DNA of 64,000 nt from Pectobacterium versatile (GCF_020166435.1 NZ_JAINZP010000007.1:1-64000); one strand, 5' to 3'. Shown: positions 45,000 to 53,536, counted from the first letter of the stretch. Notes: a model not told the origin generated them from the letters alone. Translations and numbers: made by a program.

Positions 45000-45023
45000 T
45001 TGGTATACCTAAACGTATACCAA
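45000..45023. repeat. Integrase arm-type palindrome, left end
   Basis: TTGGTATAC-ctaaac-GTATACCAA, a perfect 9-bp inverted repeat 70 bp inside attL. The same half-sites occur five times inside attR (54742-54810). Confidence 0.65.
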
Positions 45024-45110
45024 TACTGAAAAGTGATAGGGCTTTTTGCTAACGTTCTCACCCTGTGAAACCCACCTTTTTGTCACCTAAATCTATGACT
45101 ATTCTTTGGT

Positions 45111-45154
45111 AAGTACACACGAATGTCATTTATTGATGTCATTCGTGTGTACTT
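45111..45154. promoter_or_regulatory. 15-bp inverted repeat upstream of the AbiEi-like gene
   Basis: AAGTACACACGAATG (45111-45125) and CATTCGTGTGTACTT (45140-45154) are perfectly complementary. A degenerate half-site (GTATACGTGAATGACGT, about 45175) follows. AbiEi antitoxins repress their own operon through inverted repeats, so an operator is likely. Confidence 0.55.
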
Positions 45155-45220
45155 GACGAGGGTTTTTTATTCAAGTATACGTGAATGACGTAATTATATG
45201 GTTTTCATGTGGACTTATAA

Positions 45221-45787
45221 ATGAACAGGATCACTGCTATTGAGCGTTTAAACGCATTCGATAAGCAAGGGCGTTATGTCTTCACCTCCCGTGATTTAGC
45301 CAAGATTTTCCATGAGGATACGCCCAGAGCGTTTAATGCCGGGCTAAATCGTTTGGTAAAAGATGGCATCCTAACTCGTGCTATTCGCGGCGTGTATGTT
45401 TATAACCATGCCAAAAGCAAAGATGCCTATACGCTTGATCGTATCGTGTTAGCACTGCGCCGTGGTGAATATAATTATCTTAGCCTCGAATCCGCCTTGT
45501 CTGAATATGGCGTGATTTCTCAAATCCCGATTGACCGGATCACGGTGATGACCACCGGACGTTCCGAAGAACATAAAACGCCTTTTGGGGTGATTGAATT
45601 TACCCATACCAAGCGGCCACCAGAGCAGATTTTGCAGGATACCTATTTTGGCAATTCTCCGTTACGGCAAGCGACGAAGAAAACCGCTGTGAGGGATTTA
45701 CGCCGCGTTGGACGCAATACCCACCTGATTGACGAATCGGAGCTACATGATGAAGGAGATGACGGAAAAGCGCCGTTCGTCATTTAA
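45221..45787 (+). CDS. AbiEi-like antitoxin / regulator (type IV TA), toxin gene absent
   Basis: 188 residues. The N-terminal winged helix (about 1-70) includes FTSRDLAKIF and LNRLVKDGILTRAIRGVYVY. The C-terminal AbiEi domain includes YNYLSLESALSEYGVISQI and TPFGVIEFTHTKRPPEQI. AbiEi normally represses the abiE operon and antagonises the nucleotidyltransferase toxin AbiEii encoded just downstream. Here only a 16-codon frame follows (MMKEMTEKRRSSFNRQ) and no AbiEii. An inverted repeat lies in front of it. Orphan antitoxin or regulator. Confidence 0.75.
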   Translation: MNRITAIERLNAFDKQGRYVFTSRDLAKIFHEDTPRAFNAGLNRLVKDGILTRAIRGVYVYNHAKSKDAYTLDRIVLALRRGEYNYLSLESALSEYGVISQIPIDRITVMTTGRSEEHKTPFGVIEFTHTKRPPEQILQDTYFGNSPLRQATKKTAVRDLRRVGRNTHLIDESELHDEGDDGKAPFVI

Positions 45788-45822
45788 CCGTCAGTAGCCA
45801 AAATAAAAAGATTTTGCACAAA

Positions 45823-45937
45823 ACTGTTCACCCTCTTCACCAGAGGTTTTTATTTTTAATAATCAATAAATTAATGGGTGATGAGTTGGTGAACAGGTGA
45901 CGAGTTACTCATCACCTTTCAACTTTTGGTGAACTGC
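45823..45937. repeat. P4-type iteron cluster 1 (crr/ori-like)
   Basis: ACTGTTCACC (45823, inverted), GGTGAACAGG (45888) and GGTGAACTGC (45928), with related GGTGA words between. P4 alpha protein binds type I iterons GGTGAACAGT at ori1 and crr. A second cluster lies 4.4 kb away at 50231, on the other side of the primase gene. Confidence 0.6.
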
Positions 45938-46008
45938 TCCCGCATCGGAGCGCTCAGCTTCTTAAATTCTTTCAGCGCGTGCTCTTCAAACTCCAGCTTA
46001 TAACTCAT
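45919..46008 (-). pseudogene. RelE/ParE-family toxin stump
   Basis: 29 codons, MSYKLEFEEHALKEFKKLSA...REQFTKS then TGA. This is the classic N-terminus of a RelE/StbE toxin, overlapping the antitoxin stop as expected. The remaining two thirds of the toxin, including the catalytic region, are missing. The truncation point falls inside the iteron cluster. Confidence 0.75.
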
Positions 46009-46249
46009 CCAGATCAACCTTCACACATTTACCCTTCATCCGGGAATGGGCAATTTTGGCAAGTTCGATATCTTCCTGATAGTCAGCCAGCGCTTCCCAT
46101 GTTTCCGTGGAAACATAGTAGCCAGAAATACGGCCATTGGTGAGCACCGCTACAGGCTCGCCGTTAGCTTCTTTCAGCGCGACATTGGGCGATTTTTTAA
46201 AGTCGCTGATACTCACAGCAGCATTGGCAAGGATTGGTTGTACGGACAT
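45998..46249 (-). CDS. Phd/YefM-family antitoxin
   Basis: 83 residues. VSISDFKKSPNVALKEANGEPVAVLTNGRISGYYVS is the Phd/YefM DNA-binding fold, and the C-terminal DIELAKIAHSRMKGKCVKVDLDEL is the toxin-binding tail. The toxin gene downstream is reduced to 29 codons, so the antitoxin is an orphan. Confidence 0.88.
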   Translation of the reverse strand: MSVQPILANAAVSISDFKKSPNVALKEANGEPVAVLTNGRISGYYVSTETWEALADYQEDIELAKIAHSRMKGKCVKVDLDEL

Positions 46250-46378
46250 AATCAGCCTCTTTTAAGTATGATATTTGATACTGAATTTAGCACTCAATCA
46301 AGAAAGCAGCACAATCGCGGTATAAATGTGACACCAAATAAAATAATATTGAAAATACATTAAAAACAGGGAGGTTTA

Positions 46379-46849
46379 ATGGATACTACTGAGGAACTCA
46401 ATAATACATATTATTATCATGGGCATGGAAATTTAACTGCTGGTGAGTTATTTAACCTGATCTTTCTTGAAAATTTTTCTTCTCGCACCGGTTTAGAGAT
46501 TACAGCGGCGGCGCTGATCCTCTCAGGGCAACCTTATCTAAAGGTATCAGGGAAACTATCCGCCGCCACTGCGACGCTCGGAACCAGTGTGGCTTCCAGA
46601 GTATCACGAGCATTGCTCAGAGATTTACGTTTCCCTTATGGGCTAAGGCCGCTCACGCCTATGGGAAAGAATCTTGCGACATTGAAGATGGTTCCTACGA
46701 ATAAGATTGCCTCTTTTGTTGGGCGTTATATTCCATGGATAGGTTATGTCCAATTAATAGCTATAATGCAATTGGTAGCAAGAGATACCCGTCGACAATA
46801 TAACCTGATCGCTAGGCCAGAAGACCGCATTGAATGGACGTATTTCTGA
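46379..46849 (+). CDS. STM2901-family protein (unknown function, likely membrane-associated)
   Basis: 156 residues. It starts MDTTEELNNTYYYHGHGNLTAGELFNLIF and has two moderately hydrophobic regions (about 39-62 and 113-132). From memory it resembles the Salmonella STM2901 family. It has a strong GGGAGG site. Its stop overlaps the start of the DUF1493 gene (TGATG), so the two form a coupled pair. Pairs of this kind are common in enterobacterial islands. No function is established. Confidence 0.65.
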   Translation: MDTTEELNNTYYYHGHGNLTAGELFNLIFLENFSSRTGLEITAAALILSGQPYLKVSGKLSAATATLGTSVASRVSRALLRDLRFPYGLRPLTPMGKNLATLKMVPTNKIASFVGRYIPWIGYVQLIAIMQLVARDTRRQYNLIARPEDRIEWTYF

Positions 46850-47178
46850 TGAACCAAAGAAATATCGAAAATGAGGTTATTCAATACCTAATGCAACGTT
46901 ACCCGATTAGGAAGCATTGGTTTAAATCCGGTATTAGACAAGTCACTAAAGATTGGACATTACAGGATGATTACCAGTTTCTGCCGGAGGATGCTCATGA
47001 TTTCCTTCTTGATATATTCGGACATTTTAATATTGAGCACTCAAACTTTGATGGAAGAAATTATTTTGAATATGAGTATCCCATCTGGCAAAAGAAACCA
47101 CTATCAAAAGCGTTAAAACCGCTCACGGTCGAGATGATTATTGAGTCAGCTAAAGCAGGGAAATGGTTATACGATTAG
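46849..47178 (+). CDS. DUF1493-family protein
   Basis: 109 residues from the ATG overlapping the previous stop; an ATG five codons earlier lies inside the upstream gene. Contains the family pattern YQFLPEDAHDFLLDIFGHFNIEHSNFDGRNYFEYE and the C-terminal LTVEMIIESAKAGKWLYD. Small, acidic, probably cytoplasmic. It may act with the STM2901-type partner, for instance as an immunity or regulatory subunit; that is speculation. Confidence 0.7.
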   Translation: MNQRNIENEVIQYLMQRYPIRKHWFKSGIRQVTKDWTLQDDYQFLPEDAHDFLLDIFGHFNIEHSNFDGRNYFEYEYPIWQKKPLSKALKPLTVEMIIESAKAGKWLYD

Positions 47179-47246
47179 AGGCATCTAATATTGAAGTGTC
47201 TGGGCGTAAAAAAACCGGCCGGAGTCGGTTTTGTCGTTTCTGGTGT

Positions 47247-49575
47247 CTACCTCGCCGATTCACATTTGGGCAGCCAGTCGGCGTCTGATTCGTCTTTCAG
47301 CTCAAGGTTAGTCTGTATGCCCTGCTTGGTTCTGCCCTTGAGGTAACTCTGCCCGTATTCCGACATCATATTAGGCAGCACCTTACCAAAGGCCGTCAGG
47401 CTGATCGGCTTCTGGTGGCCGTGCGATTCCATAAAGGACAGATAGGCGTGGTACAGGTACTTACGCGGGTTACGCGGCGTGATGTTGGCGTTGCCCATAT
47501 ACAGCCCGGTGGTGTCGCTGTGAGCCAGCAGGTAGCCGCAAAAATCAACCAGCGGATCAGCCTGCCGTTTGATTTCCAGCGCCTCAGCGGAGTGTTGCTG
47601 CGCCTGTAACAGCGTCCGGGCGTCGTTTGGCTCTTCAAAGCGTTTCATCAGGTGACGCACTATCACCGCCAGCTCTGCGCGGATTTTCTCTTTCAGCTTG
47701 GGATCGCGTTCGCTGGCTGGGATGGTTTCACCAAAATGGATAATCACCCGACGACGGGATACGCCGCCGCTGCGGTCGCTAAAACGCATCGGCGAGTTGT
47801 TGACGGCCAGATATCACCGCTGGAATCCGGGTTGAGTAGGCGTCACGGTATTTTGGGTCAACCATCACCGCATCGCCGCCGGTAATCGCCTTGATACCTG
47901 CACCGTCACCGCTCCATTTTTCTTGGTCAGGCAGTACGATGAGTGAGAAGCCGATAATCGACGAGCGTTCACGGGACGATTCAATGGTGTTGATGGTGGC
48001 AGCCGTGGTGTTGTCCTCCCCGGCCAGCATAGTGGCGATTTCGGCCAGAATACTCTTGCCGCTGCCACCGGGGCCGGTGACTTCAAGGAACAGTTGCCAG
48101 TCATAGCAGTTCGCCAGCACCATAAACAGCGCGGCTAAAATGCGCTCTTGTTTATCCGCGTGGTTCCCCGCAGCACGGGTCAGCCAGCGCCAGAAGTGCG
48201 GGGCGTTGTCGGCAAGGTTTTCCCCGGCCTTAAACGGCGTGTAATCCACATCATTGACGGTATTCAGCCAGTGCTCCCTGCGATGGGGTTTAAATTTCCC
48301 GCTGACGGTATCAAACACCCCGTTACGAAAACCGATTAACCGGCGCTGGGGCTTTTCCTGCATCGGGATAATCAGTTTCAGGGTGTCTAACACGCTGCCA
48401 ATTCCGGACGCGGTAAAAGGTGCCTGTATCTTCTGAAACAGCGCGGCGATATCCCGGCTTAACAGGCGATAGGGCAACACTTTCCACGCGCCGTTCTGGT
48501 ACTGGAAGAACGTTTCCCCGAACGCGTCAATCGCCAGCGTATCGCGGTAGTGGTCGCGTATCTTCTCCGCTTTCTCGCTGGCGCTCATGGCCTTGAATTC
48601 AGCCTCGCCCAACGACTTAAACGGGCTGACAGGCTCTGGTTGAGTAAACGCATTCAGGTGCTGCCGGGTGGCGTCAGCGCCCTCAGCAAGATAGACATCA
48701 TTCCAGTCACCAAATACCGGCGGCAGCGCGACACGGCCATTGACGGCAACGGCTGCTTGTTCGGCTTTGGTCTGGCCGGTGCCGTTCTCGTCCCGGTCAG
48801 CGGCTATCAGCAGCGTGACCGCCGGGTGGCGGGTTTTCAGCTCACGGGCAAGGGATGGCAGGTTGTTGGCGCTGAGTGCGACATACACGCTATCACCCGT
48901 TAACTGATGCAGCGTTAACCCGGTAGCGTAGCCCTCGGCCAGCCAGATAACGCTGGCCTGTTTGCCGCTGAAACAGTGAAAGGTGCCTTTCACCTGTCCG
49001 CCTTTTAACGTGCGTTTGTCGCCCTGTGCGTTGATAAGCTGGAGATTCACCACCTCGCCGTCCGGTGTGGTCAGCGGCACCAGTACATCGCCGGGCTGAT
49101 AGGTGATACCGCCTACGCGCAGCGGCTTACCTGTAAGGGTTGGCACGGTCACGTCCGGCTAGCCTTTGGTGCTGAGATATGCGTTGCTGGGTTGCGTCAC
49201 CGCCTCTTTCAGTTTCGCCTGTGCCTGAACCGCCGCCCGTTGCCGGGCGGCCTCGCTGTCTTCGTCCTCTGGCGTTGATGCTGCCGGGCTGTCCGGCAGG
49301 TTGCCCAGCCACGCGCCCACTTTCAGGGCGGCTTCTGTCGGTGTCAGTTTCAGGGCTTTCTCAACCAAATTCAGGCCGTCACCCGCGCCACACTGGTTAC
49401 AGAACCATGTGCCGCACCCTTCCTTGTTATCGAAACGGAAACGGTCTTTGCCCTCGCACATCGGGCAGGCGGTATGCTGCCCGATAGCACCAATACGAAT
49501 ACCCACAGCCGGGAGCAGTTGCGGCCAGTGGCCGCTGGCGCGTTTCACAGTCTGTGTCACGGTAAGGTGTGCCAT
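47247..49575 (-). pseudogene. P4 alpha-type primase/helicase, broken by amber codon and frameshift
   Basis: Starts at the ATG 49575 with an AAGGGG site. The intact reading would be about 775 residues, against 777 for P4 alpha. The zinc-binding domain has C37, C40, C59, C62. An in-frame TAG sits at codon 139 (49161-49159), with the family sequence continuing in the same frame after it. Toprim-like WLAEGYATG and IAADRDENG follow, and the Walker A GPGGSGKS marks the helicase. Near 47806 one extra base (ATATCTGGCC where ATCCTGGCC is expected) shifts the frame. The C-terminal part (MRFSDRSGGVSRRRVIIHF...) runs on to 47247. Two independent lesions imply long loss of selection for replication. Confidence 0.85.
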
Positions 49576-49585
49576 GCGTTGCCCC

Positions 49586-49687
49586 TTAATGCAGTGTGGT
49601 GGTCGGGGTGGCCGCTGTCGCGCACAGGCTGAGGGCTTCCCGTTCATCAAGTGTGACCGACTGCCCGGCGATAGTTAAGGTGATCAT
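49586..49687 (-). CDS. 33-residue small protein in the satellite early operon
   Basis: MITLTIAGQSVTLDEREALS... ending TTTLH. The ATG overlaps the alpA stop (ATGA) and the stop is 10 nt before the primase ATG, so it is tightly packed in the alpA-orf-primase run. Role unknown. It is too short to assign. Confidence 0.5.
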   Translation of the reverse strand: MITLTIAGQSVTLDEREALSLCATAATPTTTLH

Positions 49688-49944
49688 GCGTGGTTCTCCT
49701 GTTGACGGGCGGCGATACGCTCGGCCACCCAGTGATGAATTTCGGACTCAACCCATGCGACGTTCTTCCCACCCAGCGGAACACGGGCAGGAAAGGCCTT
49801 GCGGCCGCTCAGTTCATACAGCGTCGAGCGGGAAATGCCGGTGACGTGCAGCACTTCCGGCAGGCGCATTAAGCGCTCTCTGACCGGATGCGGTGACATC
49901 GGGGGCATAGCAGGAATGGGAGTTGGGGGTGTGGCTGACAACAT
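49684..49944 (-). CDS. AlpA-family transcriptional regulator
   Basis: 86 residues. The helix-turn-helix core is RLPEVLHVTGISRSTLYELSGRKAFPARVPLGGKNVAWVESEI, the standard AlpA/excisionase-like fold. AlpA proteins of P4-like satellites activate excision and early functions. The true start may be an internal methionine (codon 13 or 26), since the first 20 residues are proline-rich and unconserved. Confidence 0.85.
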   Translation of the reverse strand: MLSATPPTPIPAMPPMSPHPVRERLMRLPEVLHVTGISRSTLYELSGRKAFPARVPLGGKNVAWVESEIHHWVAERIAARQQENHA

Positions 49945-50230
49945 GTGACGCTACCTCGTTCATGTCCGCCCGGCTCTGGCCGGATGGCGCTGGATTTCTC
50001 TGGTAGCTCGCTATTATGTGAATATTTTCGGAGACCACAACAAGGGGCTGTTGTGCTGTCGATGGGCAAAAAACAGCCCCAAATTGCCAACGTTTGCCAA
50101 TAGTTACCATTAGTTTTCCTTTGTTTGCCATTCGAGAAAGGTCTACATGTTTATGGCTATTAATCACTACGTTATTTATAGGAAATAACATCGTAAAAAC
50201 TGCTCGCCAGAAAAAAGGCTCAAAAAAGCG

Positions 50231-50323
50231 GGTGAACAGTGTGAACACTCGGCGAAGAGTTATTTATCAACTCTTCACCCCTTTATTTATTGATTTATAT
50301 ATTCTTTTTTCTCAGGTGAAGAG
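50231..50323. repeat. P4-type iteron cluster 2 (ori-like)
   Basis: GGTGAACAGT at 50231-50240 is an exact P4 type I iteron, with related CTCTTCACCC (50271) and AGGTGAAGAG (50314) around an A+T-rich stretch (50281-50312). It lies in the divergent region between alpA and sid. The whole non-coding interval is 49945-50482. Confidence 0.65.
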
Positions 50324-50388
50324 TAGTGAATAGTTTTATAAAAAAGTTAGTTCTCAATTGGGGAAACAGCCTGTGTTAGAGATTGTTT

Positions 50389-50406
50389 TGTGTGGGAAGT
50401 AGCACA
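50389..50406 (+). promoter_or_regulatory. Ogr/Delta activator site, distal (sid promoter)
   Basis: TGT-N12-ACA with extended TTGTG/CACAA arms, the late-promoter activator site of P2/P4. It is centred about 55 bp before the transcription start implied by a CACAAT -10-like element near 50442. Confidence 0.75.
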
Positions 50407-50427
50407 ACCGGCTTAGATAGCGGGAGT

Positions 50428-50445
50428 TGTGTGGTGAATTGCACA
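50428..50445 (+). promoter_or_regulatory. Ogr/Delta activator site, proximal
   Basis: A second TGT-N12-ACA 39 bp downstream, centred near -17 relative to the same inferred start. P4 late promoters are known to carry a second site close to the start. Confidence 0.7.
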
Positions 50446-50482
50446 ATAGCCAACAGACACTCACCCCATACGGAGAATGACC

Positions 50483-51241
50483 ATGAGCCAGAAGGCAGAA
50501 CAAACCGATAAACCCGTAACCCCGCCTGATGTCCTGAAAAAAACGGCTGATGAATACCAGAAGAGACGAGCGGAACACTTTGCCAACGCTAGCGAACTGG
50601 ACAACATCGATACCGCTATTGCACGAGCCAAAGAGCAGAAAGCCAATACGGAAGCGGAAAATCAGCTTTCTGATACCGACTGGCGTGCGCGTTTTCTTGC
50701 GGCACGTGGCGAAATGACGGAAGAATTAAAAAGCCAGCAATTACAGCGGTTGGCACAGCGTGAACTGGCGCAGGAGTATGACGGATTGCTGGCGCAGTTG
50801 GAAATCGACCAGCTCAAGCAGAAAGCAAAATGTCACTTTTCAGCAAAAGGCTGTCGGGATGCTTATAAAACGGCGTTATTCCAATACGCACACCGGGAAT
50901 TTGGGCTGGCGATGAATAACATTAGCGAGGATCTTATCCGGGCTATTAAGCTATATCGGCATATGTATGATGTTACTACATCTGAATTTACTGAAGGGCT
51001 TGCCTATCAAGACCCTGATAAGAGGGTGATTAATCAGGTGATTGACCACCTGATGGCGAAATCGAATAAGTATCAATTTAATATGGACAGTGAACCGGAA
51101 TTGTCATCTCTGAGATTGTATCAACCCGCTCTGCCGCATTCCGATTTCCCGCCGGTGTCGACGCCTTGCCAAAATACGAAATTTTGGCGTGAATTAAAGG
51201 AAAAAGAAGAAGCATTAAAAACACGGAGCCAGAAAGTATGA
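50483..51241 (+). CDS. sid: Sid-like capsid size determination protein
   Basis: 252 residues from the ATG at 50483 (GGAG site 7 nt upstream; an ATG two codons earlier overlaps the site). It resembles P4 Sid (244 residues) in length and helical character and through RAEHFANASELDNIDTAIARA, DWRARFLAARGEMTEEL and ARRELVQEYD-like RLAQRELAQEYDGLLAQLE. Sid forms an external scaffold that makes the helper phage build small capsids fitting the satellite genome. It heads the late operon with the Ogr-like gene and is preceded by two activator sites. Confidence 0.78.
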   Translation: MSQKAEQTDKPVTPPDVLKKTADEYQKRRAEHFANASELDNIDTAIARAKEQKANTEAENQLSDTDWRARFLAARGEMTEELKSQQLQRLAQRELAQEYDGLLAQLEIDQLKQKAKCHFSAKGCRDAYKTALFQYAHREFGLAMNNISEDLIRAIKLYRHMYDVTTSEFTEGLAYQDPDKRVINQVIDHLMAKSNKYQFNMDSEPELSSLRLYQPALPHSDFPPVSTPCQNTKFWRELKEKEEALKTRSQKV

Positions 51242-51486
51242 TGCACTGCCCGTTCTGCGGTCATGCCGCCCACGCTCGCACCAGTCGTCCGTTATCGGAG
51301 AACGTTAAACAGCGCTATCACCAATGCCGGAATATTGAATGTTCAGCAACATTCCGGACACTGGAATCGATAGAGGAAATTATTCAGCCGTCGAATAGAC
51401 GAGATCTGCCAGTGCCTGATATTCCGTTATCCCCGGCCATGCAGAAAAAATATAAGGATTACCCGGCCTCAGCCCTGCGGAATTAA
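51238..51486 (+). CDS. Ogr/Delta-like zinc-finger late activator
   Basis: 82 residues. Zinc ligands are C4-x2-C7 and the later C-x4-C in QCRNIECSATFRTLES. P2 Ogr is 72 residues; P4 Delta is a fused double version, so this is the single-domain form. Overlaps the sid stop (ATGATG/TGA). It activates late promoters at TGT-N12-ACA sites, two of which precede sid. Confidence 0.88.
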   Translation: MMHCPFCGHAAHARTSRPLSENVKQRYHQCRNIECSATFRTLESIEEIIQPSNRRDLPVPDIPLSPAMQKKYKDYPASALRN

Positions 51487-51528
51487 TTAGCCAGATTATA
51501 ATTTCATTACCGTCAATATCAGGAAGTC

Positions 51529-51552
51529 GCCCGCCATTGCGCGGGCTTTTTT
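51529..51552 (+). terminator. Terminator after the sid-ogr operon
   Basis: GCCCGC-cattgc-GCGGGC followed by six T, 43 nt past the ogr-like stop. Confidence 0.85.
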
Positions 51553-51604
51553 GCGAGATTTTTTCTCTGGCTAGCGATTTTTTGACCGTGCATGCATACG
51601 GTGC

Positions 51605-51751
51605 ATGGAATTGCATGCAATACTTACCCCTGAATCTGCCCTACAGCGCCAGTACTGGCGCGGCCTGAGCGCTTCCATGCAACTGCATGAAAAGCGCTAC
51701 ATAAAGCGGGCAGGCGTGGCGGGGATAGCATTGCGCGCGGGGGCGTGTTAA
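51605..51751 (+). CDS. Small protein, 48 residues, phage-satellite type
   Basis: MELHAILTPESALQRQYWRG... ending ...AGIALRAGAC. It is basic, with an RQYW..LHEKRYIKRAG core that I recall from small ORFs in enterobacterial prophages, though I cannot name it. The surrounding DNA is unusually rich in GCATGCA-like words (51591-51625). The rest of 51752-52100 shows no gene and becomes very A+T-rich. Confidence 0.45.
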   Translation: MELHAILTPESALQRQYWRGLSASMQLHEKRYIKRAGVAGIALRAGAC

Positions 51752-52100
51752 GGCTATGACGTTATGAATGAACAATGCATGAAATGCCAACTGGCTAAAT
51801 AGTTGCTCACAGTATAGATATATAGGTAGTACTTTGTCTGTTGCCGAATTTAACGGCTAAGCTTCCTATAGGAAAATGTTTGTGAACGAAATACGCCTGA
51901 CCCCTTGTGTTATAAACCTTCCCCAACGTGGAATGTAATGTGTAAAACTATTTATAAAAAATATGTATTGGCTTATTTAAATTTGATTGAATATTTTAAT
52001 TTATCGATGATGGATATGGTTTTTTAATTTATTATTAATGCAATGAAGTGATTTGATTTAATTATTAGGCAATTTTTTATTAACTAATAGAGGAAAGTAA

Positions 52101-53450
52101 ATGATATCTTTTTCAGAAAAACAAATACAAGAATATATTTGGAGTGCAAGAGATGATTTTTCGGAGCTTTTAGACGATAAATATGATATTGAATTACATG
52201 AGTTTAAAGATGATCTATCTGATGTTACTGCTAAATTACTTATGCGAAATAAGATAAGTAAAAGATTATCACATCTTTATTCGAAGTTACATGGTATGGA
52301 GCTGATTGGTTATGAAGTTCCATTAGAGCAAAATTCTAATTCAACAATTAGAGCTGATTTCTTGGCTGTTTTTCCCGGAGATACAGGGTTGGCTGTTGTA
52401 GAGCTAAAAAAAAGCAATCAAACAGAGAGGCAAGCATTTACTGAGTTGTTAGCATATTCAAATCATATGACGACATTATTTCCAGCAATGACTCGTGATG
52501 ATAGTATATATGTATTGATATCACCGATGGAAACTAGAATAGCACGTGATGCAGTTATTCAAAGTTTGACTTTTGATAATCGAAGTATAGTAGCTCTAGT
52601 CCCTCGATTTACAGATCCTCAAGATATAACTACATTAAGGCTTCATTTGTGGGTTCCAAGCGAATCTGAATTATCTTCTTTCTCAAATATAGCATTTCGA
52701 GAGGAAAATTTCAGTGTTTGTAAACTATCATGGGAATACGATCCCGGTAGGTGGGATGCAGAAAAAGGAGAATCCCCTGCAGAATATTTTGTCAATCAGT
52801 TCGATAACGTATCTTCTTTAGCTGCGCAACATATGGAAGAGATAGGGATTCATGGGTTCACATATTGTTCTCAACTGTGGCCGGAACTATCAGACGTGCT
52901 TCCTTATACTAACTCACTTGTCTTAGTTGGTTTAAATCCTTATGCAGTAGGTAGCGCTCAGTATTTAATGGGGATGCGAACAAATGAAGATGATGAAATT
53001 CCAGATCCTAATATGTACGTACCTCACATTTCTGAATTAATTGAAAAACTTGGAGTAGGGGAGCTTTATGAATCAAATAGTGAAGTTCTTGAGAGCTTAC
53101 ATCGTATATGGAATTCTCAGTTATTCAGAATTGGAAAGCAGGTTGTAGATGTGGCAACAAAGAATACAGATGGGAAATATATAGATGTAGAATATGGCTT
53201 TATGGACTGGGGAACTTATCAGAGGTCACTGCTTGAAGATGTTTTATGCCATAATTTTGCTATTCGTTCAACTGGATTAATGCGCCATCTATATACTGAT
53301 ATTCTTAAGCTAGACTATGAACTATGTAAGAAATTTGGTTTGGAGAATCATCCAATACATGGTGATATGCCATATTTAGGCGTGGATTTTTTAAATTCTC
53401 AGATGTACTTTCGTGAGTTTATTTCGCGTATGTTTTATTCTGAGTCTTAG
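52101..53450 (+). CDS. Candidate defence protein with N-terminal PD-(D/E)xK-like motif
   Basis: 449 residues. I do not recognise the full-length family. A beta-strand pair fits a PD-(D/E)xK nuclease core: D86 in TIRADFLAVF, then E101 and K103 in LAVVELKKS, with E72/E76 upstream. The C-terminal 270 residues have no motif known to me. An AGAGGA site precedes the ATG. The gene is strikingly A+T-rich with rare codons compared with its neighbours, indicating separate acquisition. It stands alone between the late operon and the integrase, the place where P4-type satellites carry antiviral genes. Defence is inferred from position and motif, not shown. Confidence 0.6.
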   Translation: MISFSEKQIQEYIWSARDDFSELLDDKYDIELHEFKDDLSDVTAKLLMRNKISKRLSHLYSKLHGMELIGYEVPLEQNSNSTIRADFLAVFPGDTGLAVVELKKSNQTERQAFTELLAYSNHMTTLFPAMTRDDSIYVLISPMETRIARDAVIQSLTFDNRSIVALVPRFTDPQDITTLRLHLWVPSESELSSFSNIAFREENFSVCKLSWEYDPGRWDAEKGESPAEYFVNQFDNVSSLAAQHMEEIGIHGFTYCSQLWPELSDVLPYTNSLVLVGLNPYAVGSAQYLMGMRTNEDDEIPDPNMYVPHISELIEKLGVGELYESNSEVLESLHRIWNSQLFRIGKQVVDVATKNTDGKYIDVEYGFMDWGTYQRSLLEDVLCHNFAIRSTGLMRHLYTDILKLDYELCKKFGLENHPIHGDMPYLGVDFLNSQMYFREFISRMFYSES

Positions 53451-53536
53451 GGGTAAATATTTATTTACTGCTTTTGTATTAAGATAAAATATGAGTTTGA
53501 TAATTCACGTGGCTGAGCGATATACGCTCAGCCCTT

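Noticed and set aside
49814-50248. A 144-codon minus-strand frame overlapping alpA and the iteron region (possible Icd-like protein)
   Set aside because: It overlaps alpA in another frame and runs through the iterons. I considered the Icd/Ash family of satellites but could not find a convincing motif, so it is left out.
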